Positions 1-8,891 of a stretch of DNA of 64,000 nucleotides are shown piece after piece. The notes beneath the pieces were generated by a model. It did not search any database and was not told the DNA's origin. It saw only the letters and a program-made list of their open reading frames with translations. The position numbers and the translations under genes were made by a program. Each line of letters starts with the position of its first letter. Position 1 is the first letter of the stretch. Source of the stretch: CBDCWO01 sp965223405 (GTDB lineage Bacteria; Bacteroidota; Bacteroidia; Chitinophagales; Saprospiraceae); NCBI GenBank assembly GCA_965223405.1, contig CBDCWO010000006.1, positions 4,154,001 to 4,218,000 of the forward strand, in the 5' to 3' direction.

Positions 1-2
1 AT

Positions 3-425
3 GCCAATCGCGGAGATTATCAAAATGGATGGGACACCGATCAATTTCCCAATAATGTATATGAATTGATAGAAGCTTGTCTGGTCATCCTGACCAGTGA
101 TGGACTTCAGGGGGGAGGTATTAATTTTGATGCCAAAATCCGACGCAACTCCACTGATCTGGAGGATTTGTTTTTAGCCCATATCGGAGGAATGGACACC
201 TTTGCGCGTGCTATAATTACTGCGGATAAAATATTAGAAGATTCGAATTATTTGGAATTACGTCAAGAGCGCTACGCCAGTTTTGGTAAAGGTAAAGGCA
301 AAGAATTCTGTAAGGGTTTGCTCACAATGGAAGATCTACATACCTATGCACATCAACATGGCGAACCCAAACAGATTAGTGGCAAACAAGAGTTATTTGA
401 AAACATTATTAATCAGTATTTGTAG
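3..425 (+). CDS. xylA: Xylose isomerase, C-terminal part (5' end outside window)
   Basis: This is the last 140 residues of xylose isomerase, the cytoplasmic metal-dependent enzyme that converts D-xylose to D-xylulose. The frame is open to the window edge and begins ANRGDYQNGWDTDQFPNN, followed by GGGINFDAKIRR and HIGGMDTFARA, all characteristic of the XylA C-terminal region. The D of NFDAKIRR belongs to the conserved metal-site segment of the family. The gene ends normally with TAG. No other xylose gene is visible because the upstream side is cut off, and a repeat-filled gap follows. The family call is very secure. Only the start is missing, which is a window artefact and not a real truncation. 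Confidence 0.96.
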   Translation, partial: ANRGDYQNGWDTDQFPNNVYELIEACLVILTSDGLQGGGINFDAKIRRNSTDLEDLFLAHIGGMDTFARAIITADKILEDSNYLELRQERYASFGKGKGKEFCKGLLTMEDLHTYAHQHGEPKQISGKQELFENIINQYL

Positions 426-428
426 ATA

Positions 429-700
429 ACAATTGACAAGTGACAATTGGAAATCTGCAATTTGCAATTTGCAATTTGCAATATTATCCCTGGAATTGAA
501 AAGTTGTTATTGACAAGTGACAATTGGAAATCTGCAATTGGCAATTTGTAATTTGCAATATTATCCCTGGAATTGACAAGTGACAATTGGAAATCTGCAA
601 TCGTCAATTTGTAATTTGAAATATTATCCCTGGAATTGACAAGTTGTTATTGACAAATGACAATTTGCAATCGGCAATTTGCAATTGGTAATATTTTAAT
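429..700. repeat. Degenerate tandem repeat, about 65-80 bp units, four copies
   Basis: Four imperfect copies begin near 430, 508, 574 and 636. Each reads ATTGACAAGTGACAATTGG, then GAAATCTGCAATT, then runs of (T/G)GCAATTTG, and the first three end in ATATTATCCCTGGAATTG. The short submotif CAATTTG/CAATTGG recurs within units and is partly palindromic. No coding potential is credible here. Together with about 100 bp of ordinary AT-rich DNA, the repeat fills the gap between xylA and the sigma-factor gene. Similar CAATTTGCAATT intergenic arrays are common in Bacteroidota and have no assigned function. Confidence 0.8.
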
Positions 701-801
701 ACCCAAGTTTAAATACTTACTAATCAATCAGACCCTACTTTTTGGATTGGTATTTTGTTCATAAAGTGAATTTTCCTAATTTCATTTGTGAGACAGTTTA
801 C

Positions 802-1386
802 ATGAAGAAACGGAAATACACAAATGAGGAGATTCTTGCTGGGATACGTGCAGGTGTTCCGCAAGTACTGAGCTACATTTTTGAACAGGTATTTCCCAAA
901 CTTGTCTTATGGATTCAGCAGAAAGGAGCAACCAGGGAGGAAGCACAGGATATATTTATGACCTCGATTGAAGCGGTATACAAGAAACTTCTTCAAAGTG
1001 AAATAATACTGGAAAATACACAATTCAACACCTATTTAAGTCAAATTTGTTATAACCAATGGTTAAAAGTTTATCGTAAGAAATCCAGGAAAGTAGAGGT
1101 AACCATAGGTTCACCAGAGGTATTCAGGGGTGACATTACCTTGGAAGAAACCATGTTAAAAAAGGAACGATACAAGCTTTACCTGGAAAAATATGAACAG
1201 TTGGATGAGAATTGTCAAAAACTGCTGGAAATGTTTTTGATCGAAAGGAAGTCCTTACGTGAAATTGCCAACTACTTTGAGTATACCGAGAAATTTGCCA
1301 AGAAGAAAAAATTTCTTTGTAAGGAAAAATTAATTCAGCTGATCAAAGAGGATCCGCGTTTTAAAGAATTTGAGGATGAAGCATAA
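802..1386 (+). CDS. ECF-type sigma-70 family RNA polymerase sigma factor
   Basis: A 194-residue sigma-70 family protein of the short ECF type, predicted to direct RNA polymerase to a dedicated set of promoters. Region 2 is seen around residues 25-80 (GATREEAQDIFMTSIEAVYKK, then the aromatic-rich YLSQICYNQWLK). Region 4, with its helix-turn-helix, lies at about 130-185 (ENCQKLLEMFLIERKSLREIANYF). I start at the ATG at 802 because homology begins there; an upstream extension to 742 has no recognisable content. The gene overlaps the next one by 11 bp, so the two are almost certainly co-translated, as expected for a sigma factor and its membrane regulator. The low sequence specificity of ECF factors prevents naming a target regulon. 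Confidence 0.88.
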   Translation: MKKRKYTNEEILAGIRAGVPQVLSYIFEQVFPKLVLWIQQKGATREEAQDIFMTSIEAVYKKLLQSEIILENTQFNTYLSQICYNQWLKVYRKKSRKVEVTIGSPEVFRGDITLEETMLKKERYKLYLEKYEQLDENCQKLLEMFLIERKSLREIANYFEYTEKFAKKKKFLCKEKLIQLIKEDPRFKEFEDEA

Positions 1387-2146
1387 AGAAGAGAAATATG
1401 ACTTGATCGATAAATATTTGCTCGGAGAATTAACTCATGAAGAGCAAAATAAGTTTGACCATCTAATGGAGACAGACTCAGAATTCAAAGAAGAACTTAA
1501 ATTACATCGGGAGGTAAAAGAAGCGTTGATCGAGCGAAAGGTGCAGGAATTTTCTAGTAACGCTAAACATTACATCGGAAATCCAACCAAAATCAACAAG
1601 GGATCTAGGCATAAATTTTCAAAATATTGGTGGATTGTAATGATCTTGATTTTGATATCACTGGCTTTCTATAAATTTAAAGATCGACTAATTAAGCCTA
1701 CCCCGGTGGAATTATTCCATAAATATGCAGCTGCTCCGGAAGAGTTTTATCTGACCAAAGATTATTCCATTACGCGAGATGCGCAAGTAGAACAATCCAA
1801 TGATCAGGATAAACTTGATCGGTTTTTGGAGGATTTGTATCGACAAAAAGACTATCAGCAATTGATTCAATTTTTGACGGATCAGGGGGAAAGATTTTGG
1901 CCGGAGCCTTCTGAATATCACTTTCAACTTGGGGTGTTGTATTTGTTAAGAGATTATAATGAACTGGCTATTTATCATTTGCGTAAGGGATCCAATTCCC
2001 GTCCAGAAGCCACCCACTGGTACAAAGGACTGGCTTTTCTAAAGACATCTCAGTTGGATTCCGTAGCTGTAGAGCTTTTGCCTCTCACCAAATATAAAAA
2101 TCCGTATCAGGAGATGGCGGTAGATATTTTGAGGAGGGTGGAATAG
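1376..2146 (+). CDS. Single-pass membrane TPR protein, probable anti-sigma regulator
   Basis: This 256-residue protein has three parts. The N-terminal cytoplasmic segment (YDLIDKYLLGELTHEEQNKF, residues about 7-26) has the Y/L-x-x-LxGxLsxEE pattern seen at the start of many Bacteroidota anti-sigma proteins. One transmembrane helix lies near residues 82-100 (WWIVMILILISLAF). The C-terminal half, probably periplasmic, carries TPR-like helices (YHFQLGVLYLLRDYNELAIYHL). No FecR domain is present. I chose the ATG at 1376 over a TTG at 1370. It overlaps the sigma gene by 11 bp, which supports a sigma/anti-sigma pair. The anti-sigma role is inferred from architecture and context. A TPR protein partnered with the nearby TPR-CHAT gene is an alternative reading. 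Confidence 0.7.
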   Translation: MKHKEEKYDLIDKYLLGELTHEEQNKFDHLMETDSEFKEELKLHREVKEALIERKVQEFSSNAKHYIGNPTKINKGSRHKFSKYWWIVMILILISLAFYKFKDRLIKPTPVELFHKYAAAPEEFYLTKDYSITRDAQVEQSNDQDKLDRFLEDLYRQKDYQQLIQFLTDQGERFWPEPSEYHFQLGVLYLLRDYNELAIYHLRKGSNSRPEATHWYKGLAFLKTSQLDSVAVELLPLTKYKNPYQEMAVDILRRVE

Positions 2147-2192
2147 GGGGAGTCTTGATTTCTTAATGGACCAATCTTTATTTAAAAATTTA

Positions 2193-4922
2193 TTATGTAT
2201 CCTTATTAAAGAAAAATTTTCCTTTCTTTCTGAGATAAAATATAAACCATATAGTAAATAGCAAAATTGGAATCAACCAAATCAACTGACCTATAATATC
2301 GTGATTTATAACTAGTGAAAGATCGTTTCCTATTAATACAAAACCCGCCCAATATTGAGGATCAAGATATTTTTCATTTTGCTCATTTTGTAAAAAATTT
2401 AATTTTGATTTTCTCAATGCTGAAGAAACACCATATCCTTTAGAAATATTCTTAAAATAATCAGTGATGATCTGGTGAGTGACATAATCATTAGCTTTCC
2501 ATTGGCTCATCAAAATATTTTGAGCTCCTGCGTAACGAAATGCCCGGGCTATACTGCTAAGACCTTCTCCAGGTTTAAATTCTCCATATCCAGAATTGCA
2601 AGCGCTAAGGACTAGGAGCGAAGCATTGAGGTCTAATGGATAGATTTCATAGTTATTGATAATTTCATATTGACCTTCATTGTTTTGGAGAAAGAAACCA
2701 GATTTTAAAAATGAATTGTGTATGTCAGCAATTGCATGGGTTGCAAGATGAAGTATGGAATGACTTTGTACCTCTTTGATAAATGTTTCCTTTGTAGCTT
2801 CCTTTCCATAATACGCTTTACCATCAAAATGCCCAGCTGCTTGTTTAATTTCATCTCTACTATAAGGGAGCGCTTCAAATCCGTCCCTATAAACATTAAA
2901 TCCATGATTAGACGCGTATATTTTGGGCAGACCGTCATTGCCAATTGGAGCAAATCCTAAGTAACTTAATTCAGTATCTTGTTTAACTGAATTCAAGAAA
3001 TATTCAATAGACAATTCGTAACAAATCTGGTATTTTTCAATTAGGTATTTCGTTCTTCGTGCTGACTTTGGCCCAGAATACTGTGTTACCAACGCATCAA
3101 ATGGAATTCTTAGGAGTTCTCCATCAGGAATAATCAATAACTTTTTACTGGTAATACTCTCATCTATTGGTTCGATTAATTTTTGATACAATGTATATAA
3201 GTCTTTATCATTAAATGTATCAGTTCTTTTGTCAAGATCATAAAGGTTGGTAGAAAGGCTATTTAATGCATTGAGATATTCAATATCCTTTTCCAAAACT
3301 TGTACATCAATACTATTTTGGGTGATTAGGAAAAGGAATACTTTTTTCTCCCCTTCAAAAAATTCAATTATGTTAAAGTTATCAGACTTTAATTTTCGCT
3401 GAATTTCCACAATTGATAAGTTATCAGAATCGACACTCTGGGGTTCATCTTGCGATTTATCTTTTAAATAAAAGTCATACAAATACACTGCTTTTTGCAA
3501 CCGTAAATAGAGAAGTTTCTCACTTAAAGGATGGAAAACTTGATCAAGAATAGGTAGATCTATTAATAGATCATCCAAGAGTTTCTGGTTCTGCCAAATT
3601 TTTTTATTTAAATTGTTAAGTACCTTAACTTTTTTTGGTGATTTGGTGTTTAAATTTGATGCGAAGGCATTTTCTAGATTATTGTTTTTGTAAAAACGAC
3701 TTTTACTATAAGCATTTATTATAAAATCATAATTTTTGTAGTGGTTAAAGGCAGCTAAATCAATCATAATCCCACTTTCAATGATTTTGTTATATTCTTG
3801 AAATAAATTTTCTTTGGAAACGCCATCTTGCGACATATCGTTTAATTGATCTAAACATTGAATTGATTTTTGAATTTGGGTTTTGGATTTGATTAGGTAA
3901 CCTGGTTTTTTTCGTTCATAAGTTAGTAATGCCATCTCGTAGTGTAGATCCAATGTCTGTTTAACGATACTCTCATTCCTCAAACTGGTCTCATATTTTA
4001 TATCATTTGACAAAGAATCCAGGATTAACTTGGTCTTCTCGAAACAATTTTGTGCTTTTGGAAATAATTTAATCTTACGGTAAAGTGAACCCAAATTAAG
4101 AAGCGCTAATGAGGACCAGGTATGGTATTCGCCTACTGCTTCACTTAGAGTATTAATTGATTTCTTTAGGTGATTTATTCCATCCGTAAATTCATTGTTT
4201 GCAAAAAGAGCCTCACCTAAGTTTAGGTAACATAATCCTAAAATCCACATTTCATCAGCACGATTTCTTTTTGACAAATATTCTATCCCCAAATTTAAAG
4301 TGAATATAGCCGAATCGTATTGTCCCGATTTTATAAAAAAATGACTCAAATTTAAATTTGATGTTTGTGTAAAGTCGAATCCACTCATCCGATAACCTTC
4401 CTTAATGTATTTTATCCCTTTTGCATATTTATCGTTACTATCGAATGTACTTCCTATGCTCATAATCGAAATAGCACCTTCTTCTATTTTCCCACTGTTA
4501 TCAATAAAGAGTCTTGTTGCCATTTCATAACATGATTTATAAAGATCTAAGTCTGTTTTATTAAAATGAGTTGCGAGACTTTGATAAGTTATACCTAAGT
4601 TATAGTGTGATCCTTTGTAATAGGTGTCCAATATTTGTGTAATCATAATCGCCTTCGCGTGATTGTTTGCTAAATCACCTCTTTGGAGTGAAAGTAAAAA
4701 CTCATTCAAAAAATCCAATTCCCGATTTTCATTTTTTGAATCCTGCCAAAGTTCCATGTAGTGATCAAGCGAATCTGAATACGATCCAAGATCTATATCA
4801 TGAATGGAATTCAATTCCTTCAATTCTTGAGCTTGTATTGAGCCCAAAAGGTGAATGAGAAAGAAAGAAAGGTATCCAAAATATTGAATTACCTTAATTG
4901 GATGTATATTTAAGCTTTTCAA
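2193..4922 (-). CDS. Exported TPR-CHAT (caspase-like peptidase) protein with C-terminal membrane anchor
   Basis: A 909-residue protein. A hydrophobic signal or anchor lies at about residues 10-30. TPR-type helical repeats fill about 60-430 (e.g. NLGEALFANNEFTDGINHLKKS and SLALLNLGSLYRKIKLFPKA). A CHAT domain occupies about 570-870, and a C-terminal transmembrane helix is at 878-896, followed by a basic tail. CHAT is a caspase-clan (C14-like) peptidase fold. Both expected catalytic residues are present, His729 in HLATHA and Cys775 in LSACNSGYG, so activity is plausible. The topology would put the TPR and CHAT parts in the periplasm. The only usable start is TTG at 4922, since a stop lies five codons upstream. 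The gene converges on the sigma/anti-sigma pair. Family assignment is firm; substrate and role are unknown. Confidence 0.9.
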   Translation of the reverse strand: MKSLNIHPIKVIQYFGYLSFFLIHLLGSIQAQELKELNSIHDIDLGSYSDSLDHYMELWQDSKNENRELDFLNEFLLSLQRGDLANNHAKAIMITQILDTYYKGSHYNLGITYQSLATHFNKTDLDLYKSCYEMATRLFIDNSGKIEEGAISIMSIGSTFDSNDKYAKGIKYIKEGYRMSGFDFTQTSNLNLSHFFIKSGQYDSAIFTLNLGIEYLSKRNRADEMWILGLCYLNLGEALFANNEFTDGINHLKKSINTLSEAVGEYHTWSSLALLNLGSLYRKIKLFPKAQNCFEKTKLILDSLSNDIKYETSLRNESIVKQTLDLHYEMALLTYERKKPGYLIKSKTQIQKSIQCLDQLNDMSQDGVSKENLFQEYNKIIESGIMIDLAAFNHYKNYDFIINAYSKSRFYKNNNLENAFASNLNTKSPKKVKVLNNLNKKIWQNQKLLDDLLIDLPILDQVFHPLSEKLLYLRLQKAVYLYDFYLKDKSQDEPQSVDSDNLSIVEIQRKLKSDNFNIIEFFEGEKKVFLFLITQNSIDVQVLEKDIEYLNALNSLSTNLYDLDKRTDTFNDKDLYTLYQKLIEPIDESITSKKLLIIPDGELLRIPFDALVTQYSGPKSARRTKYLIEKYQICYELSIEYFLNSVKQDTELSYLGFAPIGNDGLPKIYASNHGFNVYRDGFEALPYSRDEIKQAAGHFDGKAYYGKEATKETFIKEVQSHSILHLATHAIADIHNSFLKSGFFLQNNEGQYEIINNYEIYPLDLNASLLVLSACNSGYGEFKPGEGLSSIARAFRYAGAQNILMSQWKANDYVTHQIITDYFKNISKGYGVSSALRKSKLNFLQNEQNEKYLDPQYWAGFVLIGNDLSLVINHDIIGQLIWLIPILLFTIWFIFYLRKKGKFFFNKDT

Positions 4923-5171
4923 ATTCTGATACTTTCAATTTTCATTTTCTTTAGAAATATGACCTTAAATTAGGATTTATTTTGGTTATTATGACCGATG
5001 TCGATCTAATATATTTGGCAAATATTAAAGCACCATTATTTTTCCAACTTTAGAAAAGTTTTTCTGCCAATTCACACACAGAAGGGATTGCTTAGCAAAC
5101 TCACAGGAATTAGAAGGATATTTAGCTAATAGATAAACAGCCCCCCTTTTGTCGCCATTTAGGGTAAAAGT

Positions 5172-5199
5172 GGTAACCTTTTATTCATTTAGGGTATCA
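5172..5199 (+). promoter_or_regulatory. Direct-repeat control motif, copy A (GGTAACC-N14-GGTAT, 21-bp phase)
   Basis: GGTAACC at 5172 is followed by GGTATCA at 5193, so the half-sites start exactly 21 bp apart with a T-rich spacer. A further partial copy (ATTTAGGGTA) occurs 29 bp upstream of the second half-site. The motif lies about 120 bp upstream of the gene at 5316, in the 393-bp gap shared with the divergent CHAT gene; I see nothing else in that gap. Two direct half-sites two helical turns apart are typical of dimeric activators such as LytTR regulators. The regulator's identity is inferred. Confidence 0.55.
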
Positions 5200-5315
5200 G
5201 ATAAGTACATTCTTGTTATCTATCATGATCATTCCACGACGGAAATTTTTTCCATTGTTTGTTGTCGGATGATTAGGATACCTGAAAATCCTTTAATTAA
5301 GGCAATGTTGAATAT

Positions 5316-5858
5316 ATGCTAAATAATTATGATTGTGCAAATATGACATATAAATACAAATGGCAAAGCTCTTTCTTCACCAATAAAAGAGATATTTACA
5401 TGAATAACCAACTGATTGGATGCTTTAAAGGAAGGACATTTAAACGATCTGCAGAATGTATACTAAACGGGCAAAAATTTAGTTTTAAAACGACTGGGTT
5501 TGTTAGCCCTCAAACACAAATTTTTGATAATACACAAAAAAAGGTAATTGGAAAAATAAGCCACACTTGGTTTATGGGTGCTAAGCTCACATTTCCAAAT
5601 GAAAAATTGAGATGGAAGTGCGATAATTTGTCAGGGACAAAATGGCGCATTTTTAATTCGGATAGAACTTTGCTGAAATATAATATTCATATTTCAGGTG
5701 GAGGAAAATTTGTTTCCACTACAGATGACAATGCTCTCCTCCTAAGTGGGTTATATTTAATTCATTACTACACTAGCATCAGTGGATTAACCCTGATTTT
5801 AGTCATGCTTCCACTTTGGATGGGCATCTTGAAAGAGCTACTTGATGGGTTTATTTAA
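5316..5858 (+). CDS. Hypothetical protein, possible LURP-one/tubby-like fold
   Basis: A 180-residue protein that I do not recognise with confidence. It has no signal peptide. Most of it is predicted beta-rich, with alternating hydrophobic and polar stretches and repeated glycine turns (YMNNQLIGCFKG, KKVIGKISHTWFMGAKL, LRWKCDNLSGTKWRIFN). This pattern loosely recalls the LURP-one/tubby-C (scramblase-like) barrel, in which a nucleotide- or lipid-binding barrel is followed by a hydrophobic helix. The last 40 residues (LLLSGLYLIHYYTSISGLTLILVMLPLWMG) are strongly hydrophobic and would form one or two membrane helices. Translation could also begin at Met10. The gene stands alone behind motif copy A. 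The fold suggestion is weak and should not be propagated as an annotation. Confidence 0.55.
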   Translation: MLNNYDCANMTYKYKWQSSFFTNKRDIYMNNQLIGCFKGRTFKRSAECILNGQKFSFKTTGFVSPQTQIFDNTQKKVIGKISHTWFMGAKLTFPNEKLRWKCDNLSGTKWRIFNSDRTLLKYNIHISGGGKFVSTTDDNALLLSGLYLIHYYTSISGLTLILVMLPLWMGILKELLDGFI

Positions 5859-5987
5859 TATTTTTTTCTTTACCATCATACGGACTTCATTCGGCAATTT
5901 TAATAGCCAGTAATGAAAGAAATTACAATTACAACTGCTATTTGAGAAATAACACTTGAGACCAAATAAGACTTTATTGGATAAGAG

Positions 5988-6015
5988 GGTAACCTTTTTC
6001 TTCTTTCTGGTATAT
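5988..6015 (+). promoter_or_regulatory. Direct-repeat control motif, copy B
   Basis: GGTAACC at 5988 and GGTATAT at 6009 start 21 bp apart. The block TAAGAGGGTAACCTTTTT is shared almost exactly with copy C near 9265. The site ends about 52 bp before the start codon at 6068, a position suitable for an activator binding just upstream of a promoter. It probably controls the 6068-8891 operon. Confidence 0.6.
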
Positions 6016-6067
6016 ACCTAAAAAAATCAAAATAAATATTCAGTAACCTAGGTGAATTTGTACCGAT

Positions 6068-6550
6068 ATGAGATTGTGTTGTGCTATCATAATAATTGTT
6101 TTTTGTTCAATGCCATATTTTCTGTTATCCCAGAATTGTATTGATGTCAATGTTTCAACAAATACTTTACAACAAAGAAAAATATTCAAATCTCACCATC
6201 CAATTAATCAGGTAAAATACCAGGTTGGATTACTATCAGTCAATTTCAATATCAACCAGGAATATTATGCTTTAGAAGACCATTCTGGTTTCAACGAACA
6301 AATGGAGTCTGTGAAATTATTTCCCAATCCGGTTGAGAATACACTAAATATCGAATTAAATAATAATTTTTTTACACAAAAATTAAAGGTCGCTGTTTTT
6401 AATATTTATGGTCGAAAAGTTTTTAGTGGATCGTATAATGGTTCGAAATTTTCAGTGCCATTCCAGAGATATCCGAATGGCAATTATTATTTGAAAATAT
6501 TTTCAGATCATAATAATTACAAACAAGTTAAATTTTTGAAAATCAATTAA
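6068..6550 (+). CDS. Small secreted protein with T9SS type A C-terminal sorting domain
   Basis: A 160-residue exported protein. Residues 1-21 form a signal peptide (IIIIVFCSMPYFLLSQN). A short central region of about 60 residues has no recognisable domain. The last 80 residues are a type A sorting domain, with VKLFPNPVENTLNIEL, then VAVFNIYGRKVFSG, then YPNGNYYLKIF and a terminal KFLKIN. Family knowledge says this domain routes the protein across the outer membrane through the type IX system, where PorU usually removes it. The cargo is thus very small. It is the first gene of a three-gene operon (6 and 7 bp gaps) placed 52 bp behind motif copy B. The sorting-domain call is strong; the function of the cargo is unknown. 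Confidence 0.88.
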   Translation: MRLCCAIIIIVFCSMPYFLLSQNCIDVNVSTNTLQQRKIFKSHHPINQVKYQVGLLSVNFNINQEYYALEDHSGFNEQMESVKLFPNPVENTLNIELNNNFFTQKLKVAVFNIYGRKVFSGSYNGSKFSVPFQRYPNGNYYLKIFSDHNNYKQVKFLKIN

Positions 6551-6556
6551 ATCAAG

Positions 6557-7555
6557 ATGAAAGTAATTTATTTATTCTGCCTTTTGCTTGGTTCTTACGG
6601 GATGTTTGCTCAAGCTCCTGAAGGATTTAATTTTAGTGGATCATTTTTGTCAAACGGAATAAGAGTTAAGGGGGATCGCCTTCTAAATGTTCGATCAACT
6701 ATTTTAGAAAAATCCAATGTGGTTTACGTTGAAGAACATGACAATGTAAAAGCAAAAGATGGGAATTTTTCCATAACAATTGGATCCGGAAATCCGACAC
6801 TCGGTGTGTTTTCTGGAATAGATTGGGCTAATGGTACTTATTACCTAAATACACAAATTCGAATTTTGCCTAAATCCAGATACATTGATTTAGGAACAAC
6901 ACAGTTTCTATCCGTTCCATATGCATTGCTGGCGAGCAGCACTAATGCCTGGACATCACTAAATAACAACATTGTCTTTTCTAAAAACAAAGTAGGGATA
7001 AATACTGAGTCACCTGAAGCAAACTTAGATGTTAATGGAGAAATTAGTGCCAATGTTCTTGAAGTTAAAGGTACAGGTGGTAGTGATGAGATGGTATTAG
7101 TTGTAAATGGTTATACCCGAACTAAGGTTTTGGAGATTACTGGTGGATCTGATATAACGGAAAGATTTCGATCGAAAACAAAATTGGAGCCAGGAGATGT
7201 GGTTGTTATTGATAGAGAGAATCCGGGATTTATTAAAAAGTCTGATCAGAAGTATGACCAAGGAGTCATTGGTGTGGTAAGTGGGGCGAATGGAGTAAAA
7301 CCTGGGATTGAGTTAAGTCAGGCTGGTGTTTTAGAGGGGGACCAATTAATAGCAATTGCTGGAAGAGTTTATGTGAAAGCTACAACTAGAAATGGGAAAA
7401 TCAGTCCAGGAGATTTAATAACTTCAAGTTTTTTAGAAGGATATGCGATGAAGGCAACAAAGAAAAGTAAAAGTAGAGGAACAATAATTGGTAAAGCACT
7501 TTTAAGTCTTGAAGAGGGCGAAGGGTTAATACTTATATTGATTCAACCTCAATAG
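6557..7555 (+). CDS. Exported tail-fibre-like structural protein
   Basis: A 332-residue protein with signal peptide (about 1-19, LFCLLLGSYGMFAQ). The N-terminal half resembles the domain at the start of many Bacteroidota fibre-like surface proteins and contains the recurrent phrase FLSVPYALLASS. The motif VGINTESPEANLDVNGEISA at about 150-170 is the trimeric fibre or tail-spike collar pattern common in this phylum. The C-terminal 130 residues are a glycine-rich beta domain (GDVVVIDRENPG, GVIGVVSGANG, GRVYVKATTRNG, PGDLITSS). No peptidase S74 chaperone domain is visible. The gene shares its N-terminal architecture with the gene at 15557. A surface fibre or adhesin role is an inference; no catalytic motif is seen. 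Confidence 0.72.
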   Translation: MKVIYLFCLLLGSYGMFAQAPEGFNFSGSFLSNGIRVKGDRLLNVRSTILEKSNVVYVEEHDNVKAKDGNFSITIGSGNPTLGVFSGIDWANGTYYLNTQIRILPKSRYIDLGTTQFLSVPYALLASSTNAWTSLNNNIVFSKNKVGINTESPEANLDVNGEISANVLEVKGTGGSDEMVLVVNGYTRTKVLEITGGSDITERFRSKTKLEPGDVVVIDRENPGFIKKSDQKYDQGVIGVVSGANGVKPGIELSQAGVLEGDQLIAIAGRVYVKATTRNGKISPGDLITSSFLEGYAMKATKKSKSRGTIIGKALLSLEEGEGLILILIQPQ

Positions 7556-7562
7556 AATTATA

Positions 7563-8891
7563 ATGAAAATTGTGAGATTTATTTTGTTATCGGTTTTGGG
7601 TGTATTTTTTAACAACGTCCTTGTATCTCAAAATATTCCAACTGAATCCTATGAAGGAAGTTATCTTTTTCAAGGTATTTATCCTTCAGGGTTACATAAC
7701 AAAGATTGGTTTCCAGATGATTATGAAGTTCAAGGGGTTACAAATGATGGAGAAAACTGGTTTTTCACATTAACCGATCAAGACAAAACTCATGGAATTA
7801 TGTGGCGAATTCCAAGGCAAGTAGATTTAAATGGAAGCATAATTGGAAATCCTGGTGTTATTAGTGTGCATTATGATAATGTTGTTGAGCTCAATAACCT
7901 TGGATTTTGGCACTGGGGCGACCCTGACCATTTTAAATATGATAGAAATGGCGACGGAATAAAAAAAGGTTATATCCTTGTACCAGTTTATGGAGATAAG
8001 ACACCAAAAGCCATAGCTTGTTTTGATGCTGAGAAATTAAATTTCATAAATTATTCTATTATAGAGGGTATTCATGGAGGTTGGTGTGCAGTAGGTACAG
8101 ATGGAGATTTATATTCCTCTGATAATCATCCTACTAAGATAAAAAGATATAACATTTCTTGGGAAATCCTAACAGATGAAAATGGAATTAATAGGTCAAT
8201 TACATTTGACACCGCATATCCATTAAGCCATAATGGCAGTTCCCTACACCTTATGAATATGCAAGGTGGAGAGTTTTCGGACAGTGGAGAAATTTTATAT
8301 TTGGTGAATGGGAGAGGAAAATGTCTATTATGGGGAGATGAATGGAAATCGAATGATGGTATACATGCTATCGAAACATATAATTGGTCTCAAGTGGCCC
8401 ATTCAATAAATAATTCTGAAACAGATAATTATTTTAGATATAATTATAACCCAACCTGCATTAATTGTTTTTATCCGAATCCGTTTCTCATTCCACCTCT
8501 TGTACCAATACCATCCGGTTCGGATACGCCTGAAGGTTTAACAGTTTGGGATTTAGAAGATAGCAGCGTGCGTGGTATAGGAGGTAGTTTGCATGTGTTG
8601 ATAAACCGTTATACATATGCTGAGTTTGGTGCTATTGATTGCAATGACAAGATTTATTTTCATCATTACAGCTCAATAATCAATGTTAATAAGAATGTAG
8701 ATGAAGGTGTAGGATTGAAGGGTTGTCTGACCAATCCATTCAGAAGGATAATAGACGCGTACAATTACTATCCAATATGGGATGGAGCTCAATTAAATAT
8801 AAAATCTGGGGTTTACAATGAAATTGGCGTTTTTAAAAAACGAATTAAAATAACGAGTAATGGGGGCTCAACTATCATTGGTAAAAATTAG
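7563..8891 (+). CDS. Secreted protein of unknown function, possible beta-propeller
   Basis: A 442-residue protein with a signal peptide (about 1-22, ending NNVLVSQ). It lacks a sorting domain and known catalytic motifs. Repeated strands rich in W, G and D (GENWFFTLTDQD, GFWHWGDPDHFKYDRNGDG, GGWCAVGTDGDLYSSDNH, GGSLHVLINRYTYAEFGAIDC) suggest a beta-propeller or similar all-beta fold. A DRNGDG segment near residue 124 could bind calcium. Six or more cysteines occur, including a CINC pair, as expected of an extracellular protein. It is the last gene of the operon starting at 6068. The 443 bp that follow contain only motif copy C and AT-rich DNA. I do not recognise the family. Confidence 0.65.
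   Translation: MKIVRFILLSVLGVFFNNVLVSQNIPTESYEGSYLFQGIYPSGLHNKDWFPDDYEVQGVTNDGENWFFTLTDQDKTHGIMWRIPRQVDLNGSIIGNPGVISVHYDNVVELNNLGFWHWGDPDHFKYDRNGDGIKKGYILVPVYGDKTPKAIACFDAEKLNFINYSIIEGIHGGWCAVGTDGDLYSSDNHPTKIKRYNISWEILTDENGINRSITFDTAYPLSHNGSSLHLMNMQGGEFSDSGEILYLVNGRGKCLLWGDEWKSNDGIHAIETYNWSQVAHSINNSETDNYFRYNYNPTCINCFYPNPFLIPPLVPIPSGSDTPEGLTVWDLEDSSVRGIGGSLHVLINRYTYAEFGAIDCNDKIYFHHYSSIINVNKNVDEGVGLKGCLTNPFRRIIDAYNYYPIWDGAQLNIKSGVYNEIGVFKKRIKITSNGGSTIIGKN

Noticed and set aside
413..607. 64-residue minus-strand frame
   Set aside because: Entirely within the tandem repeat; the peptide merely mirrors the repeat (QIANCKLQISNCH).
742..801. Longer N-terminus of the sigma factor from 742
   Set aside because: The extra 20 residues have no similarity to sigma factors; ATG at 802 begins where typical sequence starts.
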